A DNA stretch of 64,000 nt from Astrothelium macrocarpum (taxonomy: Eukaryota; Ascomycota; Dothideomycetes; Trypetheliales; Trypetheliaceae), in assembly GCA_021030915.1 (NCBI GenBank), contig JAGEMR010000083.1:62001-126000 (forward strand), read 5' to 3'. Below, one piece after another: positions 1 to 12,099 of this stretch (position 1 is its first letter; each line of letters begins with the position of its first letter). A program made the position numbers and the translations under genes. The notes beneath the pieces are model-generated. The model did not search any database. It was not told the origin of the DNA and saw nothing but the letters and a program-made list of their open reading frames with translations.

Positions 1-224
1 TCTGTCGTATGCCGGGAACGGACAGCCTCTTCCAGATTCATTCGTTTGATGATCTCAATTGCGGGACCGCGAATATCGATTGCCTGGCCAGTGACTCTCG
101 GAACAGGGGACCGCTCGATAATTGTGATGGCTATATTTTGACGTGCTCTGGCAAGCCAGTATGCGAGACATGGGCCTGCGATGCCTGCTCCCGATATGAG
201 GACTCTTAGTTTAAGTGCTGACAT
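1..224 (-). CDS. FAD-dependent monooxygenase, N-terminal part (runs off the window)
   Basis: Reading the minus strand from an ATG at 224-222 gives an open frame to the window edge. It encodes about 74 residues. The N-terminus holds a Rossmann dinucleotide-binding motif (G-A-G-I-A-G-P, about residues 12-18), then the end of the second strand with an acidic residue (I-I-E-R-S-P) and a conserved stretch with G-Q-A-I-D-I-R-G. This order is typical of the PheA/TetX-like FAD-binding 3 family, which hydroxylates aromatic or polyketide substrates using NAD(P)H and O2. It is divergently oriented from the Zn2Cys6 regulator at 600, with a shared 375-bp upstream region, which suggests co-regulation with the cluster to the right. 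The catalytic and C-terminal parts lie outside the window, so substrate and integrity cannot be judged. Confidence 0.8.
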   Translation of the reverse strand, partial: MSALKLRVLISGAGIAGPCLAYWLARARQNIAITIIERSPVPRVTGQAIDIRGPAIEIIKRMNLEEAVRSRHTT

Positions 225-599
225 TATGAATGGAGTAGATCGAAATTTACGAGTGTGGAAATCATGAATTTGAACTTGCAGAGAAAGTAACTTGACTTGG
301 TGATATACGTTTCTGAAGACGCCTACGTTTTATAACTACGCTGTTGGTAATGCATTTTTTCTTTGACTTCGGGCCCTGCATACGAGACCGAAAAGAGAAA
401 AGGAGAAAAGCTAAAAGCTCGGACTTTTTGAAGTTCGGGCCCCGAGTTGAAAAGCCCGACCTTTCATCATGATTCAAAGCCACTTTGTCATTTTGACGTA
501 CTGGAATCTGGCCCGATCAATGCGTTGTTAGCTTTTTCTAATCGATCCGCGATATTGCCTGGACGCCAATGTCTTTTAAAGTTTCATACGTGACGATCC
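225..599. promoter_or_regulatory. Shared divergent upstream region between monooxygenase and Zn2Cys6 regulator genes
   Basis: These 375 bases separate two divergently transcribed genes and must hold both promoters. I see no clear TATA box and no convincing coding sequence. The function is inferred from position only. Confidence 0.45.
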
Positions 600-2948
600 A
601 TGCCTACCTTTGCCTGCATCCGCTGCTCCGAGCGGAAGGTTAGGTGCGATAAACAAAACCCATGCAGTAGCTGCGCCAAACATGATGTGCAGTGCATTTT
701 TCGTCCGCCCAGACCCTCTCGAAGCAGGCAGAAAGCGAAAGATGACTTGTTATATGAGCGGTTGAGGCGCCTCGAAGGATTATTGCAGCAAAAGGGGATC
801 GATCCTGACCAAGTCACCGGCATCTCAGAAGCTGAACATTCTCGCGAAAGCAGCCATTCAGAAGTAGCTGAAGTCACCTGGCAGCTGCCAACGCCCGTGT
901 CAACTGCTTCTGAATCACAAACAGCACTCTTTAAACCTCGGATACTCCATGGGGTCGGGGGTACAAAGATCGTAGATAAGTGAGTAACGTCTGTCAAATC
1001 TGACAAACGGCGCTGACTCTCTAACAGCAGCTTATGGTCGAGAGTAGCGGAAGAGGTGTGTCATCCACCGCTTTTTTCAAGAGTCTAACCTGTTTACAAT
1101 CGCTCACGATCTGGTCAGATCCATGGCGATGAGGGTCCTCCGGAAGAAGACTCGGCGGATGATGTGAGCGACCTTGGAGCACCAGGTAATGATGACTTTG
1201 GTTATGTTCTGGGCTGGGACTCGTCTGTTGCTGCACCCTCGCATCCGCCCGCCGAACTCGTTCATCTATTGTGGCAGACTTTTACCGAAAATGTCAATCC
1301 TCTCACCAAAATTGTGCACGTGCCGACTCTGCAGCCTGCGATAGAGAAAGCTATTGTTGGTATTGAGCGGGTTCCCAGAGGCTTCGAGGCCCTTATGTTC
1401 GCCATGTATAGCATGGCCGTCTTATCGATTAAAGAAGACGAATGTCAAAAATTGCTAGGAGAAACCCGCACAGTACTGCTTCCTCGCTACGTTGCTGCCA
1501 CAAAAGCAGCATTGTTGCGTGCAAGGTTCATGAGCAGCACCAGCATTGTTATTTTGCAGGCACTGGTGCTTCATATCATTTCTATACGAGACTCCCACGA
1601 GCCACGCTCTGTGTGGAACCTTACTGGGCTAGTGATCCGAATTGCAAAAGTCATGGGTATGCGTCTTGATGGCGCCTTGTTGGGACTGTCGCCCTTTGAA
1701 GCCGAGATACGGCGGCGCATCTGGTGGCAGATCAGGATGCACGACTTTCGCGCGGCAGAACTTAGCGGCCAGGCTAAGTTTCGAGACTTCAACGTCGACG
1801 AAACAACACCCAAGATGCCCGCCAACGTCAATGACAGCGATATGTACCCTACAATGCAACAGGCTCCAGTTGAACACACCAAACCCACTGAAATGATATG
1901 GATCATGTTCAGAGCCGAGTTAGTCAATTTCGCCACCTCCGTGAAAATCAAAATGCAAAAGCAAGGCAAAGACGTAATATCATCCGAGGAATTCCTTGCT
2001 ATGGAGGACTTGAAGATAAAGGACGATTTCATGGAGAAGATTGAGGACACACTTGAGACGAAGTACTTGCGATTCTGCGATCCGACCCAGCCACTGCAAC
2101 TTTGGACTATGGTTGGCGCTCGATGTGCAGTAAATCTTGTCCGATTCATGTCACATCACCCACGCAGATGGACTGGTCAGAACAAGATTCCAGTGTCCGA
2201 AGAGAAATTCGTCTGGCAAGTTGCCATCCGGCTGCTGGAGCAGTATGATATGATGCAGACAAGCCCGCAACTCCAGCGCTTTTCTTGGAATGTGCCCTTC
2301 TTTATCCAATGGCACGCTGTGATCCATGTGCTCGACACGCTCCGAGCAAATCCCTTCCACCTGGATGCTGTGAAGGCTTGGCGACTTATCGATGCCCTTT
2401 ATCAGAATAACTCAGAAATGTTGCTCAGCGCCAACAGGCCTATATTCGTGGCAGTTGGAAACCTTTGTTTGAAGGCGTTTGAAGCTTCTGTAGTTGCTAC
2501 AAGAACCGAGAAAAGGAGTTTCTCTGATCCACCAAATTACATCGCAAAGCTTCAGGAACGACGAGAAGCAGCCAAAGCAAGGAGAGAAGCAATGATTGCA
2601 AGGATGAAAGGACATGAGACACTCGGAAGCGAAAAGAGATCAACGACAACGGACACCAGCCCAACATGGCCAGATACACATTCCGAATTCGCAGAAGCTC
2701 AGACACAGCAACATTCCATGGCAGAGCAACCCCCAAGCGCAATTCACAAGGGTTTACGAACCGGGGATGATGCATTCTGGCTCAATGATGCTCTTGACGA
2801 TGGCCTTTCTGCTGTTGGAGCGACTGACGTGATGGACTTAGATATGGATGCTATCCTCGCCCAGGACTACTCATTTGGTACACCCAATGGCCGAGACATT
2901 AACTGGGCGCAATGGGACGCTTGGTTTGGTAATCTCGACCCCAAATGA
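600..2948 (+). CDS. Zn2Cys6 transcription factor with fungal-specific middle homology domain
   Basis: My model is join(600..979,1028..1055,1119..2948), 745 aa. Intron 1 is 48 bp (GTGAGT..CAG) and intron 2 is 63 bp (GTGTGT..CAG); both keep frame, with a 28-nt exon between them. The N-terminus has the six-cysteine binuclear zinc cluster (C6, C9, C16, C22, C25, C32), a basic linker, then a short coiled-coil-like stretch (about 50-65) suited to dimer formation. The third exon has a fungal-specific transcription factor domain starting around L-W-Q-T-F, with the conserved arginine-rich R-R-R-I-W-W segment. Gal4-type proteins of this layout are nuclear activators. It lies between the monooxygenase and the A-T-R enzyme, so a pathway-specific regulator is the likely role. 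The C-terminus is acidic, as in activation regions. The target genes are inferred. Confidence 0.88.
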
Positions 2949-4838
2949 GCGAATATTGGTGTAGGATTTGGATAAGATGTTGCCTGAACGCCGAAACTCT
3001 GGTAGCTGGTTATTTACTACCACTATCTCTCAATCCAAAAACGGCCGTTGCAAATCGCTACGGCAGGTGCAAACATGTCCCTCAGTGTCAGCGATGACAA
3101 AGGTACCAGTGATTGCAACAAAACATGTCACTCGCGATCATGAAAGATATAAGTCGTCGCACGCCTTCAGAGAAGGATCCCATGCCATTTTCAGCCATCA
3201 TAAAACACAAACGGTTCATAAACAACTTGCTGCAAAATGTTTCAAGATTTTTTCGTTTGTCATTGTTGGGGAGCTCCCAGCGAGGCGTGCGGTGAACCAC
3301 ATCTCTCGCAGTGGCAGATGACTTTATTTTCACAATCCCTGGTAAAGGGCGATTTGATTAGACTGCTTTTCTTGCAATCTATTGTGTCTATTGAGTCGAC
3401 AACGCATATTCCAAAAGTAGCCTGCCCGACAGCTGTTCACCACTGCACCGGTCGAATTTTTTGGATCATCCAATATCAGGGTGGTCTGGTCGGATCTTGA
3501 GTCTCCATGACTCAAGAAGGCATGTTCAGCGAATGTTCAGTTTCCTGGGTTAGAGCAGGTGTAAATAACTCTAGCGGTACGTTAGCTATCCAGAATCGGG
3601 CTATCATCTTGAATTGGAACCGCTGTAAGAATGGGTCACAAATCAACAAATGCTCGATCAATCGCCGCTGGAACGATACACAGATGGGCGTGACCAAACG
3701 CATCACCAGGCCCTGTAACAAGGAATGTCACCCGTGCCAGCAAAAGACACAGTTCGTTGGAAGCCTCGTAGGGAGGACCCCATATTATTCCAAGCAATGG
3801 AAGACCGTAAACGAATCCATTGAGGAATAAATTTCAAGATTGCCTCAATAAATATTACGGAGGGCCTCCCTATAGAGTATGCAGCGAATCATCTCTCGCG
3901 GTCGTGGGTGAAATTATTCTTTTTTGCCCGCTGCTGGCATTGTCTCGGCAGAATAGTGATCTTGATAACGATTACTCTACCATGGACCGCGGCGCACGTA
4001 CAGCCGATTTCTGGATCGGCTTTCTGAGCCGGCTCGGTGAGCCGAAGACCGAGACCGGATTGGCCTCTGCATCTTCCAACTAGCACATGTTTTAAAACTT
4101 TAATCATTGTTACATTTGACCGCAGACAGGATCTTCACCTTCTTTTGTCAATGTAATAAAGTTTGAACTTGGCTAATAACCCTTCGTCGATTCTGATCTC
4201 GTTGAGAAGATTGGAAACATCTTTTATATATTTTCTTAATATGTATGGAATCAGACCATGAGGAGTTAAATTTGTTTGTCGAGTGATCGCCAGCGCTATT
4301 TTCAGGCGACCAGATTATATTCTGTTCTAAGTGGCCGGCTAAGTTTTAGCGTCGCTCAGATCGACTATATTCTGCAAAAGAGGTTCCCATACATCTATCT
4401 AAGGTACCACCTGAAGCTGAGATATGCCAGCACAATCAGCCGCTACAGCTGCCTTGCATGATGTGATTTCAACCTAGGCGAGCGGCACGGAAATCTTTAG
4501 GAGAAATATCGGAGATGATCATCGCGATGTCTTAGCCTATTGGCTCCTTTTTGCGTATTGCACTGTTTGCAAGAGACCGGAATTCTATTATTTCACTCAA
4601 GCACATATCTATTTGGGGAACGTTGTAATGGATCAACAAGTACTTTCCCAGGTAGGAATTCCTCTTTGTCGAGGCTCACCGTTACTTGTGTTACGTATGC
4701 CATGGTCCCCGCATAGAACTCTTGGATGCCTGCTTATAAGAATCAACTCAGTGGCTGTCTAGACATTTGTGAAACAGGCATCAGCAAATCTTCTTGGCTT
4801 TTTGTTTGGTTTATTACTTTTCCAATACAGCGATCAGC
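2949..4838. other. Gene-free interval between regulator and A-T-R enzyme
   Basis: About 1.9 kb. It contains only short open frames without family resemblance or consistent splice signals. It should include the regulator's 3' UTR and the promoter of the A-T-R gene. I see no repeat or RNA gene. Confidence 0.5.
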
Positions 4839-7800
4839 ATGGCTTCTCAAAATTCCAAAGTTCAAGCTCAAAATGTGGATGATCCACATCGTACTTCTGA
4901 TCTTCTACCTCACGTTCTTGACTATCTTGCCTCAACTGAGCCCAATAGCTTATTCGCTGACTACCCAGTCTCTGCAATCAGTTATGAGGAAGGGTACCAA
5001 GGCTTTACTTACAAGGATTTTGCAAATGCTGTCAATGGCCTGGCATTCTTCCTGCAAAATACTGTGGGGAAACCCATGATTGAGTACGAAGTTTTGGTAT
5101 ACATGGGCCCAAATGACTTGCGTTATCCTGCACTCGTTTTGGCTGCTGCCAAAGCCGGATATGTTGTAAGGCAATCTTTGAGCACATAGGGGCTTGCATG
5201 CTAATCGATGCAAGCTCTTCCTCACTTCTCCACGGAACAGCGTGCCTGCACAAATACGACTCCTGAACAGACTTAAATGCACGAAAATTCTCACCCCTTC
5301 ACCTCGGCCACCTCAGACTCAAGCAATCTTAGACATTCATCCAATGCAGTCTTTTGATATTCCTACTACCCAAGAGCTGTTGGAAAACTCCTTTTCACAC
5401 TTTGTGTATGACAAAATTTATCAAGATGAATTGGACAAACCATTTTTCATAACGTCAGGCTACCAGAAAAGCAAATTATGAACACAAAAGCTGATGATAA
5501 CAGACATACCTCTGGCTCAACCGGCTTTCCAAAGCCTTTGGTGAATCGGCATAGCACAATGGCAACAAATATAAAGCTCATGTCTTTGAAGCCACCAAAG
5601 GGGTATGATAGCGTCCAGGCAATGTTTGAAGGAAAACGCATTTTCATGACTTTTCCGCCGTTCCATGTACACAATTTTCAATCCCTTGGAACATCATTTC
5701 TCCGCTGACGACTATGTAGGCTGCGTATCTATTCTTGGCTTTGTCCAATTGCCTACCTTTCGGAAGCGTAATGGTCTCACCGATCACTGGATCTATTCCT
5801 TCAGCAGAAGGGCTTGTAAAAGGATTGAGCAAATCACCAGCCGATGTAGCCATGATCGTGCCTTCTATCATTCTCGAACTTGCTCAAAATCCTAACATGC
5901 TTGACTTTTGTGCCAAGAGTCTTGAGTTTATTTTTTATTTGGGGGGTGATCTTCCTCAGCACATTGGTGATAAGATTGCCTCAAAAATCAAGCTAATCAA
6001 TCAGTTCGGTGCCTCGGAACTTGGCGTCTGTGCATCAATCCAACCCAAATCCGCCTATGATCCAAAAGACTGGAAATATATTCAATTCCATCCGGAGAAC
6101 GGCTACGAGTTTCGCAATTCCGGGAATGACGTCTATGAGCTGTTCGTGGTACGCAATCCTGATTTCGAAGCACACCAGCCCTCTTTTACCATCTTTCCGG
6201 ATTCCGCCGAGTATGAGACTCGGGATTTGTTCGCTCGCCATCCAACGAAACCAAATCTTTGGAGTTGGGAAGCTCGAGCAGATGACATCATAGTTTTCCT
6301 AAATGGCGAGAAGACCAATCCGATTTCAATGGAACAGCACATTGTCAAGCAGAATCCTGAAGTAACAGCTGCGCTTGTTGTTGGCGCACAGAGATTTCAA
6401 GCGGCTCTTTTACTTGACTTGAATATTGACAAAGAGCTGTCTAAAAGTGAAGCCGATACATTCATCGAAAAGATATGGCCCAGTATTGATGAAGCTAATC
6501 GTCATTGTCCTGCACATGCAAAAATAGCAAAAACTCATATTGCTTTTACCAGTCCCAGAAAACCTTTGCTTCGCGCCGGTAAAGGTACAATACAGCGAGC
6601 CGGGACTTTGAATCAGTACAAAGACGAGATCGATACACTCTACAACGATGCCGAAAACTTTGCGGTTTCAGGAGTGGATGAAGCCAATGTCTCATCCGTA
6701 GACCTTAATGATCTTCAATCGCTTTTTGCATTCATTCGTAAAACATTTAAGCACGTGACAAGCAGGGCAACATTTGAGAATAACGAGAATTTCTTCCAGC
6801 TTGGAATGGACTCATTACAGGCGTTGTTGGCGCTAAGATCATTGCGTCAAACATTGGGCATGCCTACGATTGCGTTGAGTACGATTTTCAGCAACCCCAC
6901 CGTCGAAGGCCTTGCGCAAGCTATCAATCGCTTATCAAAGGACCAGCAGGGGCTTGAACATTCAGGGACAGGGAACCTCGTGCAAGAACGAGCGGATTTG
7001 CTGCAAGATATGGAGTCACGCATTGAAGCAATTCCTTCGCCCCCAGGCGGCAAGATTGAGGGTCCTTCCAAGCACAGCGTGATCTTGACAGGCTCCACTG
7101 GAAGTTTGGGATCATTTTTGCTCTCGAAGCTGCTTGAAAACCCAATGGTTGCACACGTATACTGCCTCAATCGCATTGAAAGCTCGGAGCATGTTCAGGC
7201 AGCTCGTAATGCTACACGTGGGCTTGCTGCTAACTTTTCTCCGAACCGAGTGACTTTTCTGGCCTCCAATCTCTCGACCCCGTTTCTTGGGATGGAGGAA
7301 GAAGTTTATAGACAATTGCAAAGCCAGGTCACGCTCATCATTCACAACGCCTGGCCGGTTAATTTTAACATCCCGCTCGCCGAATTCAGAGCTCCTCTCC
7401 TCGGTCTCGTGTCTCTGCTGGAGTTTTCAGTCTCGAGCAAGCTTAGACCGCACCTCCACTTTGTCTCCTCAATTGGGTCCGTAATGACTTCTTCTGCACA
7501 GCATATCGGCTCCGACTCGTCCGCCATCCCAGAACAAATTATGCCATCCCCACCCACGCCTCTCCAACATGGCTACTCGGAGTCGAAGCATATCGCAGAA
7601 CTTCTGCTCGTGAAAGCTGCCAGGACGCATCCTCTATCGTTGTCACTATCACGAGTTGGTCAAATTGCTGGAGCCATAGAGCGACCAAGTCTTTGGAACC
7701 CGAGTGAGTGGTTCCCGAGCTTGATTTTGAGCTCTGCTCACTTGGGCGCCATTCCGCTTAGCCTGGGAGTCCTTGATCGCATAGATTGGCTTCCAATAGA

Positions 7801-8335
7801 TGGTCTTGCTAGCATTCTTGCTGAATTGACACTCCAAGAAGCCACTCGTTCTGCCACTGGCTTCAATAAGGCGGTTGACGCAGATAATGGAACGAATACT
7901 GGACACGAGGACGACACTATAAAAGCCAATGTACCCTCTGTTTTCCATTTAGTACATCCGCATGCAACACCATGGTCCTCACTATTGCCTTCTGTCATCT
8001 CCGCTCTCGAGGTCCGATCAAAGCAAGCCATCAAGACCGTGGCTTCAGACGAGTGGATAACCATTGTGCGTGCCGATATGGAGAAATATGTCAATGCGGG
8101 TGCAGATAAAACAGTTCATCTAACTGACGAAGAACTGGCGGTACATTTGAAGCAAAATCCGGCTGCCAAGTTGCTGGACTTTTATTCCGATATCATGCTT
8201 GGCCAGAATGGAGCTCTGGAGGAGCCACGGCTGGATGTTACTGAGACTTTGAAACGAAGTAAAGAGATGCGGGCGCTGGAGTCCTTCAAAGAAAGCTGGA
8301 TGACGAAATGGATTGGCGAATGGATCCCTGAATAG
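4839..8335 (+). CDS. NRPS-like A-T-R enzyme (adenylation, thiolation, thioester reductase)
   Basis: My model is join(4839..5165,5215..5453,5504..5666,5720..8335), 1,114 aa. The introns are 49, 50, 53 bp; the second starts GTCAGG and the first ends in AAG. All three are needed: they remove stops and rebuild family motifs (A-G-Y-V/L-F-L, then F-F-I-T-H-T-S-G-S-T-G). The AMP-binding P-loop T-S-G-S-T-G is near residue 190, F-P-P-F-H precedes intron 3, and a Q-F-G-A-S-E block follows. The carrier site F-F-Q-L-G-M-D-S-L is near 600-607, the serine taking phosphopantetheine. The reductase domain begins with an NADP-binding L-T-G-S-T-G-S-L-G near 700. There is no condensation domain. The family activates a carboxylic acid with ATP, loads it on the carrier, and releases it as an aldehyde or alcohol with NADPH. 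The substrate is unknown. It is probably the core gene of this neighbourhood. Confidence 0.92.
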
Positions 8336-9441
8336 GAGACATTGGGATAAGGTCAGATATTCTCCGGTCTCGTACTGTTGCAATTTCGTCAGATTTCGCG
8401 GTGCCGTCGATAAACAATCGTTGTTAGACTATTCGATCTTACTGTATCTTGGAATCTCCTCTTCCGGGGGTTAGAGTCTTCAAATCACTATAGCTGCTAT
8501 ATGTCCTTGTACGTGGCGTTCGTTCCTTCTCATTTGCACTGATTACACGAGGAAGCGCTTGCTGTCTGCAGTAGTAAGAGTATGAAGTCAAGGTCGATCG
8601 CCCAAATAAAGCGTTGTGGATCATTGTTACAGCTATAACCCATACACCTATCTATTAGGCATCGAAGTACATCAACTCCGTAGGCGGTACGTCCATTGAC
8701 TTATAACCAAATCCATTGCCAAGGTCGTGCTTGATATCTACACAATCCTATTTCTATGGAATTGGAATGGGGCGGAGCTAATAGCAGCGCACGTACGATC
8801 GCACGTCAATCGGATTTGCACAGAGATCCGCCAGAAATGCAAATCGCCATCAACACTTTTCCTAACCTATTAATGGAATGTTTTGCCGCTGGTGGTGCCG
8901 GGTGATGAATGGATGACTAAGACAACTCAAGCTCGGGCCATCAAACCTTCATCTTACAGCCACACTCGTTCTGCAGTCACAGACAATTACAACTCCCTTC
9001 CCCAAATCACGAATCTCGGGATCAGTTTGCTCGCCCCCGTTCATGTCGGCAAACATACTCAGGATTTGATGACATCCACCTGCCTCCAGGAGCTATTGCT
9101 GAGCGAGGAAAGTGATGTTCGAATTTTCACCAATCCTAGTCGCTTAGTACCTTGACACACAGAAAGACAACCGCCCTCTAGTTATAGGGCAGACATACAT
9201 CACTACTGCTTGGAAAGTCTCAAAATTCTGCTTGAAAACATACGAATGCATTGTATAACCCAACAGTCTATGACACATGCGCCGAAACGACAGTCCATAC
9301 GAAAATACAAACGAAATATCCTTTTTGCCCGCCTTTGCCATTCTTTGAACAACGCTTCTACCAGTCTAACCCTCCGTCAACCGCTCCTACCAACCGCAAA
9401 TAAATATGTTGAAGACATGGAGAAAGAGCAGCTCCTGATCT
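8336..9441. other. Gene-free interval between convergent A-T-R and hydrolase genes
   Basis: About 1.1 kb between 3' ends of convergent genes. Short open frames (for example near 8883-9155) lack recognisable features. It presumably holds both terminators; no clear hairpin or repeat was seen. Confidence 0.5.
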
Positions 9442-11166
9442 CTAAGCTTGTTTGGGCGATTCCTCTGGGATGACAGGAAGCAGTAGGAAAGAGCCGGTGT
9501 ATCCACCAGTATAAACTGTCGTCTTTCCGGCGAATAATGCAGAGGGCCGATCTTTCTCATGATTGTGCAGGAAAGGACCCGAGCCTTTCTTGGTCCAATC
9601 TTGATCGGGGGTTCCCCCAACCTGTTGTCGTTCAAAGTCGTGCCCGCTGATTTGCAATGCCAGCCGATATCCTGCCGGAAGGATGATGTGCGTTGGCCAA
9701 ATTTCTATCGATAACTCGTAGATTTTGTCTGCTTCCAATGGCTGTGCTTCATCGTGGGTATGGTATGGTCTGTATGGTAGGCTGAGGTCGTTGTCAAGCT
9801 TACGGTGAGAAGCACGCAGCCATCCCTGCGCCAAAGGCGTATGCGGATCCATTGAGCCTTGGAAGTCCACTTCTTTACCGTCAGGCGAAAATGCCTGTAG
9901 GGTCAAGAATAGATCCGCATCGCGAGTTGAAGATGAGATGAAGATCTTCGCCATGAGTGGACCGGTGAGCTCGGTCTGTCGTTCGAGTTGTGCCGATACG
10001 AACGTTACAGGCTCGCCCATAGCGTCAAATACCACACTACTCTGGTTCGTTGGCACGTCCCATCCGAGGCTCTTATCGGAGGCTGCGAGATAGGTTTTTG
10101 TCCACTGGGTCCTTTTCAAAGGCCATGCAGTCTCTTTGCGGATCTCAAAGTCTTCAGAAAAGGGCCGTCTCAACCGAAGCTGTACAGGAGGCTCGCTACT
10201 CCAACCGTTATCGACACCCTTCAGGAAATGATCAAGAAATCTTTTTTGCATTCTCATGGGCTCATTCAAGTAGAACCACTCCTCGTGTCGACCCGGGTGG
10301 CATTCCAACCACTTTTGGGTTGATGCTGCCCGACTGAAGCCTTCAAAGTTTCCCCGTCCGTGGAGCCCAAATCCACCCCAGCTGGCCGCGCTCAAAAAGG
10401 GCACCTTGACTTTGGACCAATCGACTGACCGATCGCGATAATGCTGGTTGTCCAGGTCGTTTTTAAGGAGCAGCTCCACCGGATCTGAGCGATTTGCACG
10501 CAACATCTCTTCAGAGAGTATCTCTGGGCCGGTCGCTGCTTGCATGAGCCACAGGTCCGTATGTCCCTTTGGATTGCCGTGCTGGTTAGAAGCAACTTGG
10601 CGCGTATACCAAACATCTTGGAACTCGTTCGATGCAATGCCGCCGTGGCGTGACATATCACGATAATAGTCGGCCGCACCTTCCCAGGTTATGATTGCTG
10701 CTAAGTGCGGAGGTTGAAGACATGCAACTAACCAAGCTGTGATGGCGTAGTATGAAATGCCGTTTAGTCCGACCTTACCATTGCTCCATGGCTGCGTACC
10801 AGCCCATTCGATAGCGTTTTCGTAGTCCTTAATCTCTCGCGGTCCGAAAATATCCAGGAATCCCGGCGTCCTTCCTGTTCCTCTGCTGTCAACACGGATA
10901 CAGACGAAACCCCAAACTGTCCAGATCTCCGGATCAACGGTTTCCCATGTCATGAATGACTTGGTTGACCCCGGAAGAATACTTGGATGATTTTCCAAGA
11001 GCCAGTTCCAGGCATTGGTGTAACCGGTCTTGTATTCGACACCCTTTCCATATGGTCCTTGGGTCATGACAACAGGTGCTGGTGCTCCATCATCAGGCCG
11101 AAAGACATCTGCTCGAAGTACGTTTCCATCGTCCGCAGGGATTGCCACGTCGCGTTCAATGATCAT
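9442..11166 (-). CDS. CocE/NonD-family (S15-type) alpha/beta hydrolase
   Basis: A single uninterrupted 574-aa frame. The N-terminus (R-D-V-A-I-P-A-D-D-G-N-V-L-R-A-D-V-F-R-P) is typical of peptidase S15/CocE-like hydrolases. It is followed by a conserved D-S-R-G-T-G segment near residue 95 and the nucleophile elbow G-I-S-Y-Y near 137. The second half has the beta-rich C-terminal X-Pro dipeptidyl-peptidase-like domain (about 310-560). These enzymes use a Ser-His-Asp triad to cut esters or amides; cocaine esterase and acyl-hydrolases are in the family. No signal peptide is visible, so it is probably cytosolic. It is convergent with the A-T-R gene, and might cleave an ester or amide of the cluster product or detoxify it. 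That role is inference. A TATA-like stretch lies at about 11375-11382 upstream on this strand. Confidence 0.88.
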   Translation of the reverse strand: MIIERDVAIPADDGNVLRADVFRPDDGAPAPVVMTQGPYGKGVEYKTGYTNAWNWLLENHPSILPGSTKSFMTWETVDPEIWTVWGFVCIRVDSRGTGRTPGFLDIFGPREIKDYENAIEWAGTQPWSNGKVGLNGISYYAITAWLVACLQPPHLAAIITWEGAADYYRDMSRHGGIASNEFQDVWYTRQVASNQHGNPKGHTDLWLMQAATGPEILSEEMLRANRSDPVELLLKNDLDNQHYRDRSVDWSKVKVPFLSAASWGGFGLHGRGNFEGFSRAASTQKWLECHPGRHEEWFYLNEPMRMQKRFLDHFLKGVDNGWSSEPPVQLRLRRPFSEDFEIRKETAWPLKRTQWTKTYLAASDKSLGWDVPTNQSSVVFDAMGEPVTFVSAQLERQTELTGPLMAKIFISSSTRDADLFLTLQAFSPDGKEVDFQGSMDPHTPLAQGWLRASHRKLDNDLSLPYRPYHTHDEAQPLEADKIYELSIEIWPTHIILPAGYRLALQISGHDFERQQVGGTPDQDWTKKGSGPFLHNHEKDRPSALFAGKTTVYTGGYTGSFLLLPVIPEESPKQA

Positions 11167-12099
11167 CTTTGCTTCCTTGTGATGAGTCTCGTTTTGCGTT
11201 AAGCTTGTCGCGCGCGATATTCTACCCGTCTGTAGAACTATGTATGGCAGCTTCTCTAGGATGAAACTTCTGCTCTTCTTGTAGCTTGGAAAAAGGAAAC
11301 GAGGTAGGTCTTGATACGCTCAATATGTGCAATGTTGCGGATGTTCTGTCATTCATCTTGCCAAATCTTTCCCATTTATATACAACAATGACTATGTTTG
11401 ACGCCTCGTCTTGGAGACCGAAGTGTCCGAAGACGCGAGAGCACGGTGCAAGACTGCTTGGTAAATGCTCCTATAGTGTAGTAGGTAAAGGCGCCATTCC
11501 AGCGACTTGCTGTGGAAGGTACCATGATGTAAAAGGTGTTTAGACCAGTAGTGACCATGCCCAATCGAGAGGACCATCCAAATACGATTGACGCTTGCAG
11601 AACAAGGATGTATCTGAGGGCCTCCTCATATTCGCTCGGTAGATGTTCGGGGTTTTGGTAATAGTGGCGAACCGAGAGCGAGATGCATTTTTATTGCATT
11701 TACGGCCGTTGGAACAGGCGGTTAACTCGTCCCGTGCGGACCGTTCAAACTGTTCGGGAATTTCGGGCTTTCGCGTCGGTGCAGGACGCTAGCAATCTCG
11801 CGAACTTCATGCAATATCATCAATTGGTTCCTCACTTTGTAATGTTTCAGGTCAGCATCGGCGTTAGCGATTGAGGTAGCACAATCATCTGATTTGTTCA
11901 GAAGCGAAAGCAATGCATATGAATCCGAAATAATTGCGATGGAATTTAACGGGGATAAACTTTCTTTTCTCCACCACATGCTCCCATCAATCAACCTTAA
12001 ATAGGGTAACCTCATGCCTTGAATGCCACTCCATCATCTCAAACTCGGGTTTCCTGCTTACAGCACATCCATCTTCATCGCTCCTAACGTCCAATCACA
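11167..12099. other. Divergent intergenic region between hydrolase and SnoaL-like genes
   Basis: About 930 bp holding the promoters of two divergent genes. A TATA-like stretch for the minus gene is at 11375-11382, and a TTAAATA at about 11996-12002 lies near 100 bp before the plus ATG. No coding sequence is supported. Confidence 0.5.

Noticed and set aside
584..1006. Minus-strand open frame over the regulator's first exon
   Set aside because: Shadow of the Zn2Cys6 exon, which has all six cysteines on the plus strand.
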